From positions 1 through 7,149 of the forward strand of contig JASHXJ010000135.1 in NCBI GenBank assembly GCA_030043595.1: a DNA stretch of 7,149 bases, written 5' to 3'. This document shows, in pieces, positions 1-5,745 of this stretch; the first letter of the stretch is position 1, and every line of letters starts with the position of its first letter. The notes beneath the pieces were generated by a model that ran no database searches, was not told where the DNA came from, and saw nothing but the letters and a program-made list of their open reading frames with translations. The DNA comes from Trebonia sp. Its GTDB lineage: Bacteria; Actinomycetota; Actinomycetes; Streptosporangiales; Streptosporangiaceae. The position numbers were made by a program, and so were the translations under genes.

Positions 1-1175
1 TGAACACGCCCGAGGTGAGCGGACCGGGACCGAACGGGGTGGCGGTCGCTGGCGGGCGCGTGTACGGGGACTCGCCGTACACGGTCTTCGCGCTCAGCGC
101 CGCGACCGGCACGGTGATCTGGTCCGACGGCAGCCTGCTCAGCAAGGGCCAGGGGTCGTTCGAGATCCAGCCCCAGGTGGCGGACGGACGGGTCTACCTG
201 GCCAGCGCCTACGGAACGGGGCCGGGCGGCGGCGTGCTGTTCGCGCTTGACGCTTCCACCGGCACGGTGATCTGGCGGTTCAACACCCTGCTGGGCGCGG
301 ACCCGGGCGTGCAGGCCCTCGGCGTCGGCGCGGGCGGCGCGTGGCAGACACCACTCGTCGGCAGCGACGGATCGGTGACGTTCGGCATCGGCAATCCCTA
401 CCAGTCGATGGCCTCGGCGATCGAGCATCCCGCCGCGCAGCTCTACACCGACAGCGATGTGAACCTGAATGCGGCGACGGGCAAGCTGCGCTGGTACTAC
501 CAGGGCGTGCCGAACGACTTCAAGGACTATGACATGCAGGCCTCGCCGATCTCGGCAGTGGTCAACGGGGTGCCCGCGGTCATCGGCGGCGGGAAGATGG
601 GCATCGTCTACGCGATGAACGCGTCGACCGGCGCACTGCTGTGGAAGACGCCTGTCGGCGAGCACAACGGCCACGACGACGACTCCCTGCTGCTGCTCGA
701 GCACAAGATCACGCTCAAGGCGCCGTACACGATCCTCCCGGGATCGCTGGGCGGGGTGCTGACCGACATGGCGGTCGCGGACGGCAGCGTGTACGTGGCC
801 ACCATCGATCTCCCGATCACCTTCACCAGCCTGAGCGTGGTCGACGGCAACAAGTCCGCCGGTCCGGCAACCGGGGAGGTGGAGGCGCTCAGCCTGGCAA
901 CAGGCGCGGTCGAATGGGACACGAAGGTGACGGACATGCCCCTCGGCGCCATCACCGTCTCCAATGACCTGGTCTTCACGGTCCTGTTCCACGGCGTGCT
1001 GGTCGCCTTCAACCGCTCCACCGGCGCGGTCGTCTACCGCCACCAGCTGCCCACGACGGCCAACGCGCCGATCGCGATCGCCGGCAACGCGGTGCTCGTC
1101 CCGGCAGGCGGCCCGCAGACGTCGGCGACCGGAGGCGGCGGGAACCCGCAGCTGGTGGCCTATACGGTGCCCTAG
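1..1175 (+). CDS. PQQ-type beta-propeller quinoprotein, 5'-truncated
   Basis: The reading frame is open from the left edge (first full codon at nt 3) to a TAG at 1173-1175, so about 390 C-terminal residues are visible. The GTG at nt 15 is probably internal, because no ribosome binding site precedes it and the frame continues upstream. At least six blade motifs of the A-x-x-x-T-G-x-x-x-W type are seen: ALSAATGTVIW (nt 93-125), ALDASTGTVIW (246-278), NLNAATGKLRW (462-494), AMNASTGALLW (612-644), ALSLATGAVEW (885-917) and a degenerate AFNRSTGAVVY (1005-1037). The stretch WYYQGVPNDFKDYD (492-533) resembles the W-x-Y-Q-x-x-P-H-D segment of PQQ alcohol dehydrogenases that carries active-site aspartates. 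The family (550-600 aa) oxidises alcohols or sugars outside the cytoplasm using PQQ. Here the His of PHD is Asn, so catalysis is not assured; a non-catalytic propeller of BamB-like fold is the alternative. The signal peptide, if any, is outside the window. Confidence 0.85.
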   Translation, partial: NTPEVSGPGPNGVAVAGGRVYGDSPYTVFALSAATGTVIWSDGSLLSKGQGSFEIQPQVADGRVYLASAYGTGPGGGVLFALDASTGTVIWRFNTLLGADPGVQALGVGAGGAWQTPLVGSDGSVTFGIGNPYQSMASAIEHPAAQLYTDSDVNLNAATGKLRWYYQGVPNDFKDYDMQASPISAVVNGVPAVIGGGKMGIVYAMNASTGALLWKTPVGEHNGHDDDSLLLLEHKITLKAPYTILPGSLGGVLTDMAVADGSVYVATIDLPITFTSLSVVDGNKSAGPATGEVEALSLATGAVEWDTKVTDMPLGAITVSNDLVFTVLFHGVLVAFNRSTGAVVYRHQLPTTANAPIAIAGNAVLVPAGGPQTSATGGGGNPQLVAYTVP

Positions 1176-1178
1176 CTG

Positions 1179-1230
1179 ACGCGCAGTCGTGCCCGGGACG
1201 GCGATCGCTGTCCCGGGCACGACTGCGCGT
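1179..1230. terminator. Perfect 21-bp inverted repeat, bidirectional terminator
   Basis: The arms 1179-1199 and 1210-1230 are exact reverse complements (core gtgcccgggac / gtcccgggcac) around a 10-nt loop, itself containing the palindrome gcgatcgc. It starts 4 bp after the TAG of the quinoprotein and lies 22 bp from the stop of the convergent exporter. There is no U-tract, as is usual for actinobacterial hairpin terminators. It can serve both genes. Confidence 0.85.
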
Positions 1231-1233
1231 TGC

Positions 1234-1250
1234 GGCCGGCGATGCCGGCC
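1234..1250. terminator. Second short hairpin beside the exporter stop
   Basis: The arms ggccggc (1234-1240) and gccggcc (1244-1250) pair perfectly around a GAT loop, immediately downstream of the exporter's TGA (1253-1255 on the - strand). With the large hairpin next to it this makes a tandem terminator. A chance GC-rich palindrome is possible but the position fits. Confidence 0.5.
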
Positions 1251-1252
1251 GG

Positions 1253-2776
1253 TCAGACCTGCTCGGGGACCGGGGCTGCCGGGCCCTTGCGGAACAGGAA
1301 CCCGGCGATGACGGCACCGACGGCGAAGATGCCCGCGGCCCACCAGAACGCCGTGGTGTAACCGTGCAGCTGGGCGAGCTCGGCCAGCGCGGGCGCGGGG
1401 TGCCCGCCGACCATGGTGCGCGGGCTGAGGTGGGCGGTGAGGTATGCCGTCGCCGCGCCGGCGGCCATCGTGTTCAGCAGCGATGTGCCGATCGAGCCGC
1501 CGACCTGCTGGCCGGTGTTGACCAGGGCCGACGCGACGCCGGCGTCGGATGACGCCACGCCGGAGGTGCCGGTGTTCATCGACGGCGAGATGATGAAGCC
1601 GATGCCCGCGGCGCATACCAGCAGCGGCGGCAGGACGTGGGTCAGGTAGCTCGAGTGCACGCCGATCTGGGTGAGCCACACCAGGCCGGCGGCTGCGGCA
1701 AGCATTCCCGGAGCGACCAGCAGCCTGGGCCCGATGCGCGGGAGCAGGACGATGTTGGCCAGGTTCGCGCAGACCATGATGCAGGCGACCATCGGGAGGA
1801 ACGCGACGCCCGTGACGACCGGGCTGTAGCCCAGGGTCTGCTGCAGGTAGTAGGTGAGGAAGAGGAAGATCCCGAACATCCCGGCGCCGGCGATCAGGGT
1901 CGACAGGTAGGCGGCCGCGCGGTTGCGGTCCAGGACGAGCCGCAATGGCAGCAGCGGGTCGGCGGTGCGCGTCTCCCACCAGGCGAAGACGGCCAGCAGC
2001 ACGGCACCGGCGGCGAGGAATCCCCAGGTGGACGGGGTGTGCCAGCTGTGGCTCGCGGCGTTGGAGAAGCCGTAGACGATGCAGAACATCCCGGCGCCCT
2101 CGGTCACGAAGCCAGGCAGGTCCAGCCGCGGCCGCTGGCGTGCTTGCTGGCTGCGCAGCAGCAGGACGGCACCGATCCCGGCGAGCACCGCGAAGATCAG
2201 GTTGACGTACAGGCACCAGCGCCAGGTCAGGTACTCGGTCAGCAGACCGCCGAGCAGCAGGCCCACCGCGCCGCCTGCGCCGGCGATCGCGCCGAAGATG
2301 CCGAACGCCTTCCCGCGGTCCTTCGAGCCGCTGAACGTGGTGGTCAGCACCGACAGCGCGGCGGGCGCAAGCAGGGCGCCGAACGCGCCCTGGCAGGCCC
2401 GCGCGGCAACCAGCTCGGTGAAGCTGGTCGCGGCCCCGCCGACCGCTGACGCGGCGGCGAAACCGGCCAGGCCCACAAGGAAGGTGGTCTTGCGGCCGAT
2501 CAGGTCGGTGAGCCGTCCGCCGAGCAGCAGCAGGCTGCCGAAAGCCAGCGCGTAGGCGGTGACCACCCACTGCCGGTTGGCGTTGCTGAAGTGCAGTGCC
2601 AGCTGCGCCGACGGCAGCGCGATGTTCACGATCGTCGCGTCAAGGACGACCATCAGCTGGGCCGTCGCGACGACGGCGAGAATCAGCCAGCGCCGTGAGT
2701 CGGCAGCCGGAAGCGGAGCCGCCGGCGCGCTGTCTCCGGTCACGCCGACCGGGCTGGGGATCTGTGCGGTGCTCAT
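1253..2776 (-). CDS. DHA2-family (EmrB/QacA-type) MFS multidrug exporter
   Basis: A 507-aa, strongly hydrophobic protein of the usual length for the 14-TM DHA2 branch of the major facilitator superfamily, which exports drugs or metabolites in exchange for protons. Visible motifs are D1 LDATIVNIALP (residues 45-55), motif A GGRLTDLIGRK (86-96), the motif B region ARACQGAFGALLAP (125-138) and a motif-C-like glycine run GAIAGAGGAVGLLLGG (162-177) that lacks the usual proline. The N-terminal 25 residues are Pro/Ala-rich and cytosolic. I chose the ATG at 2776 because AGAAGG lies 7 nt upstream. An in-frame ATG at 2809 adds 11 residues and could be used on a leaderless transcript. It is convergent with the quinoprotein and has its own repeat-rich promoter. 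No regulator gene lies next to it in the window. The substrate cannot be told from sequence. Confidence 0.93.
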   Translation of the reverse strand: MSTAQIPSPVGVTGDSAPAAPLPAADSRRWLILAVVATAQLMVVLDATIVNIALPSAQLALHFSNANRQWVVTAYALAFGSLLLLGGRLTDLIGRKTTFLVGLAGFAAASAVGGAATSFTELVAARACQGAFGALLAPAALSVLTTTFSGSKDRGKAFGIFGAIAGAGGAVGLLLGGLLTEYLTWRWCLYVNLIFAVLAGIGAVLLLRSQQARQRPRLDLPGFVTEGAGMFCIVYGFSNAASHSWHTPSTWGFLAAGAVLLAVFAWWETRTADPLLPLRLVLDRNRAAAYLSTLIAGAGMFGIFLFLTYYLQQTLGYSPVVTGVAFLPMVACIMVCANLANIVLLPRIGPRLLVAPGMLAAAAGLVWLTQIGVHSSYLTHVLPPLLVCAAGIGFIISPSMNTGTSGVASSDAGVASALVNTGQQVGGSIGTSLLNTMAAGAATAYLTAHLSPRTMVGGHPAPALAELAQLHGYTTAFWWAAGIFAVGAVIAGFLFRKGPAAPVPEQV

Positions 2777-2809
2777 TTCGGTGCCTTCTCTGCTCGTGAG
2801 CCGGAACAT

Positions 2810-2851
2810 GGCTGCAGTCTAAAGCAAGATTGCAGTCAAATGCAAGTTTGC
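2810..2851 (-). promoter_or_regulatory. Exporter promoter with tandem 18-bp operator repeats
   Basis: Read on the - strand, TTGCAT (2845-2840), an 18-nt spacer and TAGACT (2821-2816) form a plausible -35/-10 pair. The expected start point falls on the ATG at 2809. Two tandem 18-bp units (2834-2851 and 2816-2833) match at 15 of 18 positions and share the pattern GCAA-NC-TTGC-N-TT-N-GACT. They create overlapping palindromes: GCAAGATTGC (2824-2833), TTGCA-N6-TGCAA (2830-2845) and AATGCAA-GT-TTGCATT (2839-2854). Together they cover -35, spacer and -10, which is the position of a repressor operator. TetR- or MarR-type repressors commonly govern such exporters, but the family here is inferred, not shown. 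Confidence 0.7.
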
Positions 2852-2897
2852 ATTCTGATGTATTCCGGTTGTACGGCAGAGGTGGGACGCCGAGACC

Positions 2898-3668
2898 TTA
2901 CCCGGTCGCGGTCGGCGAGTAATTCACCCCTTCCTGCGCAGACGGGACAGGCTTCGGGAAGACGAGGTAGTGGAGTCCGGCCGCCACCGCACCGCCGACC
3001 AGGGGTGCGACGATGAACAGCCACACCTGGCTTAGGGCCGTGCCGCCGACGATGAGCGCGGGCCCGAGGCTGCGCGCGGGATTGACCGATGTGCCGGTGA
3101 TCGGAATGCCGATCAGGTGCGCCACCGTCAGCGCCAGGCCGATGGCAACGCCGGCGGTGTTGGGGTTCCCGGTCTTGCCGGTCACGGCCAGGATCACGAA
3201 GACGAACATCGCGGTCAGTACCACCTCGGCAAGGAACGCGCCGCCCATGCCGATATGGACGAGGGACGCCGCCCCCCAGCCGTCGGTGCCCAGCCCGGTC
3301 TTCGACGTGCTGTACAGCGGCGATGTATTGAACACCCCCCACAGCAGCAAGGCGCCGAGAATGCCTCCCACGAACTGCGCGACCCAGTAGCCGACGGCAT
3401 CCTGCACCGCGATACGGCCCGCGAGCAGCGCGCCCATTGTCACCGCCGGATTCACGTGGCAGCCGGTCAGCGGCCCGATCGCGTAGCAGAGCGCCAGCAG
3501 CACCAGGCCGAAGGTCAGCGCGGTGGCTACCACCCCCGCCGCCACGCTGCCGCCGTCGAAGCGGAACCCGAACATGAGCGTCGCCACCCCGACGCCGAAG
3601 AACACGAGCAAGCCCGTGCCGAGCAGCTCGGCCAGGTACTTGCGAACCATCAGCTCTCTTGCCTGCAT
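2898..3668 (-). CDS. aqpZ: AqpZ-type aquaporin (MIP family water channel)
   Basis: A 256-aa membrane protein with both signature half-helix motifs: HVNPAVTMG (NPA at residues 73-75) and TSVNPARSLG (NPA at 196-198). Aligning by spacing to E. coli AqpZ, the selectivity filter positions are F53, H184, T193 and R199, matching the F/H/T/R filter of water-specific channels rather than glycerol facilitators. The length and six predicted helices fit the family. The start ATG at 3668 has GGGGGA 4 nt upstream; a second ATG at codon 7 has only weak AGAGAG before it. The stop is TAA. The LURP-one gene lies 62 bp upstream on the same strand and is probably co-transcribed. Downstream is an 88-bp gap to the longest exporter frame without an obvious terminator, so some read-through is possible. 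It mediates rapid water flux in osmotic adaptation. The C-terminal tail of about 20 residues is hydrophilic. Confidence 0.95.
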   Translation of the reverse strand: MQARELMVRKYLAELLGTGLLVFFGVGVATLMFGFRFDGGSVAAGVVATALTFGLVLLALCYAIGPLTGCHVNPAVTMGALLAGRIAVQDAVGYWVAQFVGGILGALLLWGVFNTSPLYSTSKTGLGTDGWGAASLVHIGMGGAFLAEVVLTAMFVFVILAVTGKTGNPNTAGVAIGLALTVAHLIGIPITGTSVNPARSLGPALIVGGTALSQVWLFIVAPLVGGAVAAGLHYLVFPKPVPSAQEGVNYSPTATG

Positions 3669-3691
3669 GGTTTCCCCCGTGCAGCCTCTAT

Positions 3692-3711
3692 GCGGGCCTT
3701 CCGCCGCCCGC
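3692..3711 (-). other. Short GC hairpin between LURP-one and aquaporin genes
   Basis: Arms gcgggc (3692-3697) and gcccgc (3706-3711) can pair with an 8-nt loop in the 62-bp gap. It could attenuate or stabilise the downstream aquaporin message, or be chance in GC-rich DNA. A CGCATAG motif (- strand, 3694-3688) adjoins it. Confidence 0.3.
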
Positions 3712-3730
3712 GATCAGTTGAGCCGGTCCC

Positions 3731-4258
3731 TTACCGGTCCGGATGCGCCATGGTGTCGATCACCGCGGTCGCGGCCAGGATGAGGACGTCGTTCTCACCC
3801 GGGAGTACCTCGACCCCGTAGGTGTCCCGGACCCGGAACCACCGCTTGGAGATCTCGGCCACCTTGTCCCCGTCGCGCTCGATCGTGTACTCGTGATCGA
3901 CGATGTTGCCCTGGGCGTGCAGGTCCGGGCCCTCGGTCTTGATCACCCACCGCTCGCGCAGCGGTGTGATCATGGCCTTCTGGACCAGGGCAGCCCGGTT
4001 CCCGTCGGGCCCCTCGATCTCCATGCTGTCGCGGGCGCGCAGCATCCGCTCCTGGATCTTGCACAGCTCGTGCCCTGCCATGTCCTCGAACAAGATGGTC
4101 TTACGGACCCGCAGCGCCTTGCCGTCCAGCCTGTACACGCGCTCGCCATGGTCGTTCTCGATGACGTAGTCGTCGCCGATGGAGATCATGCGCTGACGCA
4201 TCTGGTAGCGCGTGGCTTCCTGCTCTTCACGGCGCTCGCGCCGTCTTTCCCTGAACAC
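3731..4258 (-). CDS. LURP-one-related (DUF567, tubby-like fold) protein
   Basis: A 175-aa soluble protein with the features I associate with actinobacterial LURP-one-related proteins: ISIGDDYVIEND (residues 25-36), GKALRVRKT (46-54), GNIVDHEYTIERDG (117-130) and KRWFRVRDTYGVEV (138-151). The repeating short beta-strand pattern suits the 12-stranded barrel around a central helix of the tubby/LURP fold, and the hydrophobic ILAATAVIDTM near the C-terminus would be that helix. The first 17 residues are an Arg/Glu-rich charged extension without membrane segments. The start is GTG at 4258: an in-frame TGA lies 18 nt upstream, no other start intervenes, and GGGGG lies 7 nt before it. The bacterial function is unknown; the fold relates to phospholipid-binding tubby and scramblase proteins. 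Its place directly upstream of an aquaporin suggests a membrane- or stress-related role, by inference only. Confidence 0.85.
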   Translation of the reverse strand: MFRERRRERREEQEATRYQMRQRMISIGDDYVIENDHGERVYRLDGKALRVRKTILFEDMAGHELCKIQERMLRARDSMEIEGPDGNRAALVQKAMITPLRERWVIKTEGPDLHAQGNIVDHEYTIERDGDKVAEISKRWFRVRDTYGVEVLPGENDVLILAATAVIDTMAHPDR

Positions 4259-4262
4259 TGCC

Positions 4263-4286
4263 GTACCCCCGTTTGCTCAGTGACTC
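4263..4286 (-). promoter_or_regulatory. Candidate sigma-B-like promoter of LURP-aquaporin unit
   Basis: On the - strand GAGT (4286-4283), 14 nt, then GGGTAC (4268-4263) match the Streptomyces sigma-B consensus GNNT-N14-16-GGGTAY. The GGGTAC overlaps the GGGGG ribosome-binding stretch and ends only 4 nt before the GTG start, so the transcript would be essentially leaderless and the -10 to start-point distance is at the short limit. A coincidental match is quite possible. Confidence 0.3.
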
Positions 4287-4290
4287 ACTG
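4278..4290. promoter_or_regulatory. 13-bp perfect palindrome upstream of LURP-one gene
   Basis: CAGTGA-C-TCACTG is an exact inverted repeat whose centre lies 26 bp before the GTG start, overlapping the candidate -35-like GAGT. It is a plausible operator for an unidentified dimeric regulator. Confidence 0.4.
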
Positions 4291-4387
4291 CCCAGACGAG
4301 CTGGCTGACCCTGCATAGTGTCTGCCAGGCGACTGCGGCGGACATCACCCGAGCTGAGTGGGTTCGCAGCGGGCATATTCCCGTTGC

Positions 4388-4430
4388 CAGTGCATCCCGC
4401 GCTCGTAGGCGGGCACTGCCTGCGTGCCCG
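4388..4430 (-). promoter_or_regulatory. Two mutually exclusive hairpins, attenuator-like
   Basis: On the - strand, hairpin B (4430-4410) pairs CGGGCAC with GTGCCCG around a 7-nt loop. Hairpin A (4418-4388) pairs CAGTG with CACTG and CCCGC with GCGGG, with an 8-nt loop and an ATG bulge. Both use the GTGCCCG bases near 4416-4410, so only one can form at a time. If transcribed this is a switch-like leader upstream of the LURP-one gene. Transcription start is unknown. Confidence 0.3.
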
Positions 4431-4434
4431 GAAC

Positions 4435-4506
4435 CGCATAGGACCCGAACCGCCGGACAAAACAGGACAAAAAGACCGGAAAAACATGCGTTTCTGGTCC
4501 TATGCG
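4435..4506. repeat. 11-bp perfect inverted repeat around an A-rich loop
   Basis: The arms CGCATAGGACC (4435-4445) and GGTCCTATGCG (4496-4506) are exact reverse complements. The 50-nt interior is locally AT-rich against a GC-rich background and repeats GGACAAAA twice (4455-4462, 4465-4472), followed by GACCGGAAAAAC. It may be a paired operator, a DNA-bending or protein-binding site, or the remnant of a small insertion. No target-site duplication is evident. Confidence 0.55.
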
Positions 4507-4602
4507 CGCGGTGCCGTTCCGCCCTGTGAGACGGCCGTCCGGCACCGGGCCACGGCCGACCCGCCCGTCAGGCTCCCGGCACAGCGCATAGCGGCGGCAC
4601 CC

Positions 4603-4628
4603 GCCCCCGCGGTCACAGCCGCGGGGGC
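4603..4628 (-). terminator. Hairpin terminator of the reductase gene
   Basis: Arms GCCCCCGCGG (4603-4612) and CCGCGGGGGC (4619-4628) form a perfect 10-bp stem with a 6-nt loop, 15 bp beyond the reductase TGA. There is no U-tract, as common in actinomycetes. Confidence 0.8.
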
Positions 4629-4643
4629 ACGCACGGCGCCGTA

Positions 4644-5546
4644 TCAGCCGACGAGCAGCACGAGCTTCCCGCGCACATGACCGTACTCGCTGACGCGGTG
4701 CGCCTCCGCGATCTCGGCGAGCGGGAAGGTCCGCGCGACCGGGAGCGAGAAGCGCCCGGACTCGATCAGCTCGCCGATCCCGGCGATCGCGTGGAGCGCG
4801 CGGCCGTCGTCCCCTCTGCTGAACCTCACTCCGTGCTGCTGCGCGCCTTCGAAGTCGGTGATCGTCACGACGTGCTCCGGACCGCCCGCCACCTCGATGA
4901 GCTCGGGCAGGACACCGCTCCCGGCGACGTCGAGCGCCGTGTCGACGCCACCGGGCGCGAGCGCGCGAACCCGCTCGACGAGGCCCTCGCCGTAGGCGAC
5001 GGGCTCGGCGCCCAGCGAGCGCAGGTAGTCGTGGTTGGCAGGACTGGCGGTGCCGATGACGCGCGCGCCGCGTGCCACGGCGAGCTGGACGGCGGCGCTG
5101 CCGATCCCCCCGGCTGCGCCGTTGACGAGCAGCGTGCTCCCCGCCCCGACGCCCAGCGCGTCCAGGGAACGCGTGGCCGTCTCCAGGACGACGGGCAGGC
5201 CGGCGGCCTCGGCGAAGCCGAGCGACGGCGGGATCGGCGCGTAGTGGGATAGCAGCGCCAGCTCGGCCGCGCCCGCGCCGTCGTCGGAGAAGCCGAACAC
5301 CCGATCGCCGACGGTGACGTCCGCGACGCCCGCACCGACCTCGTCGACGACGCCCGCCACCTCGCGACCTGTCGTCTGCGGGAGCTCCCCGCCCAGCAGG
5401 CCCTTGCGCAGCTTCCAGTCGGTCGGATTGACGCCGGCCGCGCGCACCGCCACCCGGATCTGGCCGGGTCCCGCGTGCGGATCAGGAAGATCCACGATCT
5501 GGAGGACCTCCGGACCCCCGAACTGGCTATAGCGGACTGCCTTCAT
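4644..5546 (-). CDS. Zinc-free MDR NADP-dependent oxidoreductase (quinone reductase type)
   Basis: A 300-aa protein of the medium-chain dehydrogenase/reductase superfamily, quinone oxidoreductase branch. It begins MKAVRYSQFGGPEVLQ, typical of this branch. The GroES-like domain covers roughly residues 1-115, with AGVNPTDWKLRKG (38-50) and TTGREVAGVVDEVGAGV (58-74). The Rossmann domain carries NGAAGGIGSAAVQLA (142-156), the AxxGGIG NADPH-binding turn. Zinc-ligand cysteines are absent, so it should reduce quinones or activated double bonds with NADPH in the cytosol. The start at 5546 is preferred: CGGAG lies 6 nt upstream and length fits the family (about 300-310 aa); an adjacent ATG at 5549 is too close to the ribosome binding site. 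A 33-codon upstream in-frame extension (from 5645) looks non-native. It is divergent from the EamA gene and single-gene, ending at a strong hairpin. The physiological substrate is unknown. Confidence 0.92.
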   Translation of the reverse strand: MKAVRYSQFGGPEVLQIVDLPDPHAGPGQIRVAVRAAGVNPTDWKLRKGLLGGELPQTTGREVAGVVDEVGAGVADVTVGDRVFGFSDDGAGAAELALLSHYAPIPPSLGFAEAAGLPVVLETATRSLDALGVGAGSTLLVNGAAGGIGSAAVQLAVARGARVIGTASPANHDYLRSLGAEPVAYGEGLVERVRALAPGGVDTALDVAGSGVLPELIEVAGGPEHVVTITDFEGAQQHGVRFSRGDDGRALHAIAGIGELIESGRFSLPVARTFPLAEIAEAHRVSEYGHVRGKLVLLVG

Positions 5547-5603
5547 CATTCGCTCCGATCTCAGTCCCGCGCTCAGCGCCAGCCGCGGGCAGGGCCGTCC
5601 GGC

Positions 5604-5628
5604 CTGGGAAGTGGGGCTGGGAAGTGGG
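5604..5628. repeat. Tandem 12-bp direct repeat upstream of reductase
   Basis: CTGGGAAGTGGG occurs at 5604-5615 and again at 5617-5628, a 13-bp period, 58-82 bp upstream of the reductase start. The position suits a regulator binding as a direct-repeat dimer, or a simple local duplication. Confidence 0.6.
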
Positions 5629-5727
5629 ACGGTTGCGGTCCTCAATCAGGAGGTCCGGCGCTTGGCATGCTGCCGACGCCAGGAGCCCTAACTAGGAGTC
5701 CATTATTCGCCAGAAGCCGGAATATCT

Positions 5728-5745
5728 GCCGCCTAGCCTGGCGGC
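5728..5745 (+). promoter_or_regulatory. Leaderless -10 box inside an 18-bp palindrome
   Basis: GCCGCC-TAGCCT-GGCGGC: the -10-like TAGCCT (5734-5739) is the loop of a perfect 6-bp inverted repeat, and the GTG start follows at once. A start point 7 nt after the -10 would be the G of the GTG, giving a leaderless mRNA. No good -35 is visible. The palindrome could be an operator that masks the -10. Confidence 0.55.

Larger units (their letters stand above)
4259..4643. other. 385-bp non-coding region with nested inverted repeats
   Basis: No credible gene is seen: the open frames here have poor codon bias, no ribosome binding sites and overlap flanking genes. From right to left it holds the reductase terminator (4603-4628), an 8-bp inverted repeat (4509-4516 / 4540-4547), an 11-bp inverted repeat around an A-rich loop (4435-4506), two mutually exclusive hairpins (4388-4430), the 13-bp palindrome and the candidate promoter of the LURP-one gene. 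CGCATAG occurs three times (4435-4441, 4585-4591 on +, 4506-4500 on -). The stretch is unusually long and structured for a plain promoter. Confidence 0.6.
5550..5745. promoter_or_regulatory. Divergent control region of reductase and EamA genes
   Basis: This 196-bp gap carries the starts of both neighbours. On the reductase side is a 12-bp direct repeat (5604-5615, 5617-5628; see separate entry). In the middle is AGGAGGT (5648-5654), a perfect ribosome-binding-like sequence on the + strand with no annotated gene behind it, and a small palindrome CCTA-AC-TAGG (5687-5696). On the EamA side is the -10 box at 5734-5739. I could not identify a convincing -35/-10 pair for the reductase. Confidence 0.6.

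Noticed and set aside
1637..2449. A 270-codon open frame on the + strand
   Set aside because: It is antisense to the conserved exporter, has a Gln/Gly/Arg-rich low-complexity composition and no domain; a shadow of GC-rich codon bias.
2898..3668. Glycerol facilitator (GlpF) identity for the MIP channel
   Set aside because: The inferred filter residues F53, H184, T193, R199 and the canonical NPA/NPA motifs match AqpZ; GlpF has small residues at the His and Thr positions and an NLA first motif is not needed to explain anything here.
4227..4680. Several 60-120 codon frames in the LURP-reductase gap
   Set aside because: They lack ribosome binding sites, show no third-position GC pattern and overlap the starts, stops or terminator of the real genes.
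5549..5645. N-terminal extension of the reductase to 333 residues
   Set aside because: The 33 extra residues (MRTATVPLPS...) have no family counterpart, whereas MKAVRYSQFGGPEVLQ is the standard N-terminus and has CGGAG 6 nt before it.
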